In this document: one piece after another, positions 13,611 to 13,686 of the stretch
Layout of the letters: every line of letters starts with the position of its first letter
Numbering within the stretch: position 1 is the first letter of the stretch
Source: RUG11237 sp045126515
Lineage (GTDB): Bacteria > Bacillota > Clostridia > Lachnospirales > Lachnospiraceae
Length of the DNA: 13,686 bases
Reading direction: 5' to 3'
Assembly (NCBI GenBank): GCA_045126515.1
Contig: JBGVOM010000092.1
Span: 1-13,686, forward strand
Notes under the pieces: model-generated
Database searches by the model: none
What the model saw: the letters and a program-made list of their open reading frames with translations, nothing else
Told to the model about the DNA's origin: nothing
Made by a program: the position numbers and the translations under genes

Positions 13611-13686
13611 TTATAATTCCATATTTTCAAAAATAGTTGGGGTATTCCTTTCTTTATTACCCCCATTCTTTGTTTCATTTTTGCCA
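13611..13686 (-). CDS. 3' end of an unidentified gene (partial)
   Basis: On the minus strand an open frame enters from the right edge and reads GKNETKNGGNKERNTPTIFE, then NMEL and a TAA stop (13611-13613). It is followed after 14 nt by two tandem hairpin terminators, which is the layout expected after a real gene. Only 24 residues are visible and I recognise no family. The tail is hydrophilic and looks like a flexible C-terminus. The evidence is the open frame, the position and the terminators, so this is tentative. Confidence 0.45.
   Translation of the reverse strand, partial: GKNETKNGGNKERNTPTIFENMEL

Overview
The window looks like chromosomal DNA from a low-GC Clostridia, most likely a Lachnospiraceae (Blautia/Dorea-type) organism. 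The grounds are AT-rich intergenic DNA, Firmicutes-style strong Shine-Dalgarno (SD) sites with 17-bp-spaced TTGACA/TATAAT promoters, GTG starts, a stand-alone MsmX/UgpC-type ATPase, a small alarmone synthetase, a YesL protein, and a CBS protein of a type common in Clostridia. This is inference from gene content; no database was searched. Almost every gene is on the minus strand; the small alarmone synthetase gene is the only clear plus-strand gene.

Layout. 1-410: no protein gene. Two tandem minus-strand promoters with A-rich upstream sequence point off the left edge and resemble rRNA operon promoters. 410-497: tRNA-Ser(GCU), with its own promoter and terminator. 591-1700: membrane acyltransferase (family 3). 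1778-2521: plus-strand RelQ/YjbM-type (p)ppGpp synthetase with a near-consensus promoter. 2539-5776: minus-strand cluster of a CdaR-type diacid regulator, both subunits of class I (4Fe-4S) fumarase, and a PlsC acyltransferase, with gaps of 6-12 nt. 5777-6117: intergenic stretch holding two large inverted hairpin elements, the most unusual feature here. 6118-7230: MsmX/UgpC ABC ATPase. 7442-8975: Cache-GGDEF diguanylate cyclase whose first membrane helix is out of frame because of an A9 tract. 8995-9639: YesL family membrane protein with its own promoter. 9701-12883: two-component system (OmpR-type regulator plus an 821-residue multi-membrane-segment histidine kinase with an atypical G1 box). 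13012-13422: two-CBS-domain protein resembling DarB/CbpB. 13520-13686: two hairpin terminators and the likely 3' end of another minus-strand gene.

How the genes fit together. The fumarase cluster is carbon metabolism (fumarate/malate interconversion) under a likely dicarboxylate-sensing activator, with a phospholipid acyltransferase at its end. MsmX-type ATPases energise several sugar importers encoded elsewhere. Signalling is dense: a (p)ppGpp synthetase, a c-di-GMP synthase, a two-component system and a possible c-di-AMP-binding CBS protein lie within 12 kb, though nothing shows that they act in one pathway.

Main candidates for novelty: (1) the paired hairpin elements at 5848-6126, which share a 13-nt apical loop, the loop-proximal stem and an asymmetric internal loop (GGGGACG opposite CTGT), while their remaining stem sequences differ completely and yet pair with themselves; (2) the A9 tract that breaks or switches the diguanylate cyclase.
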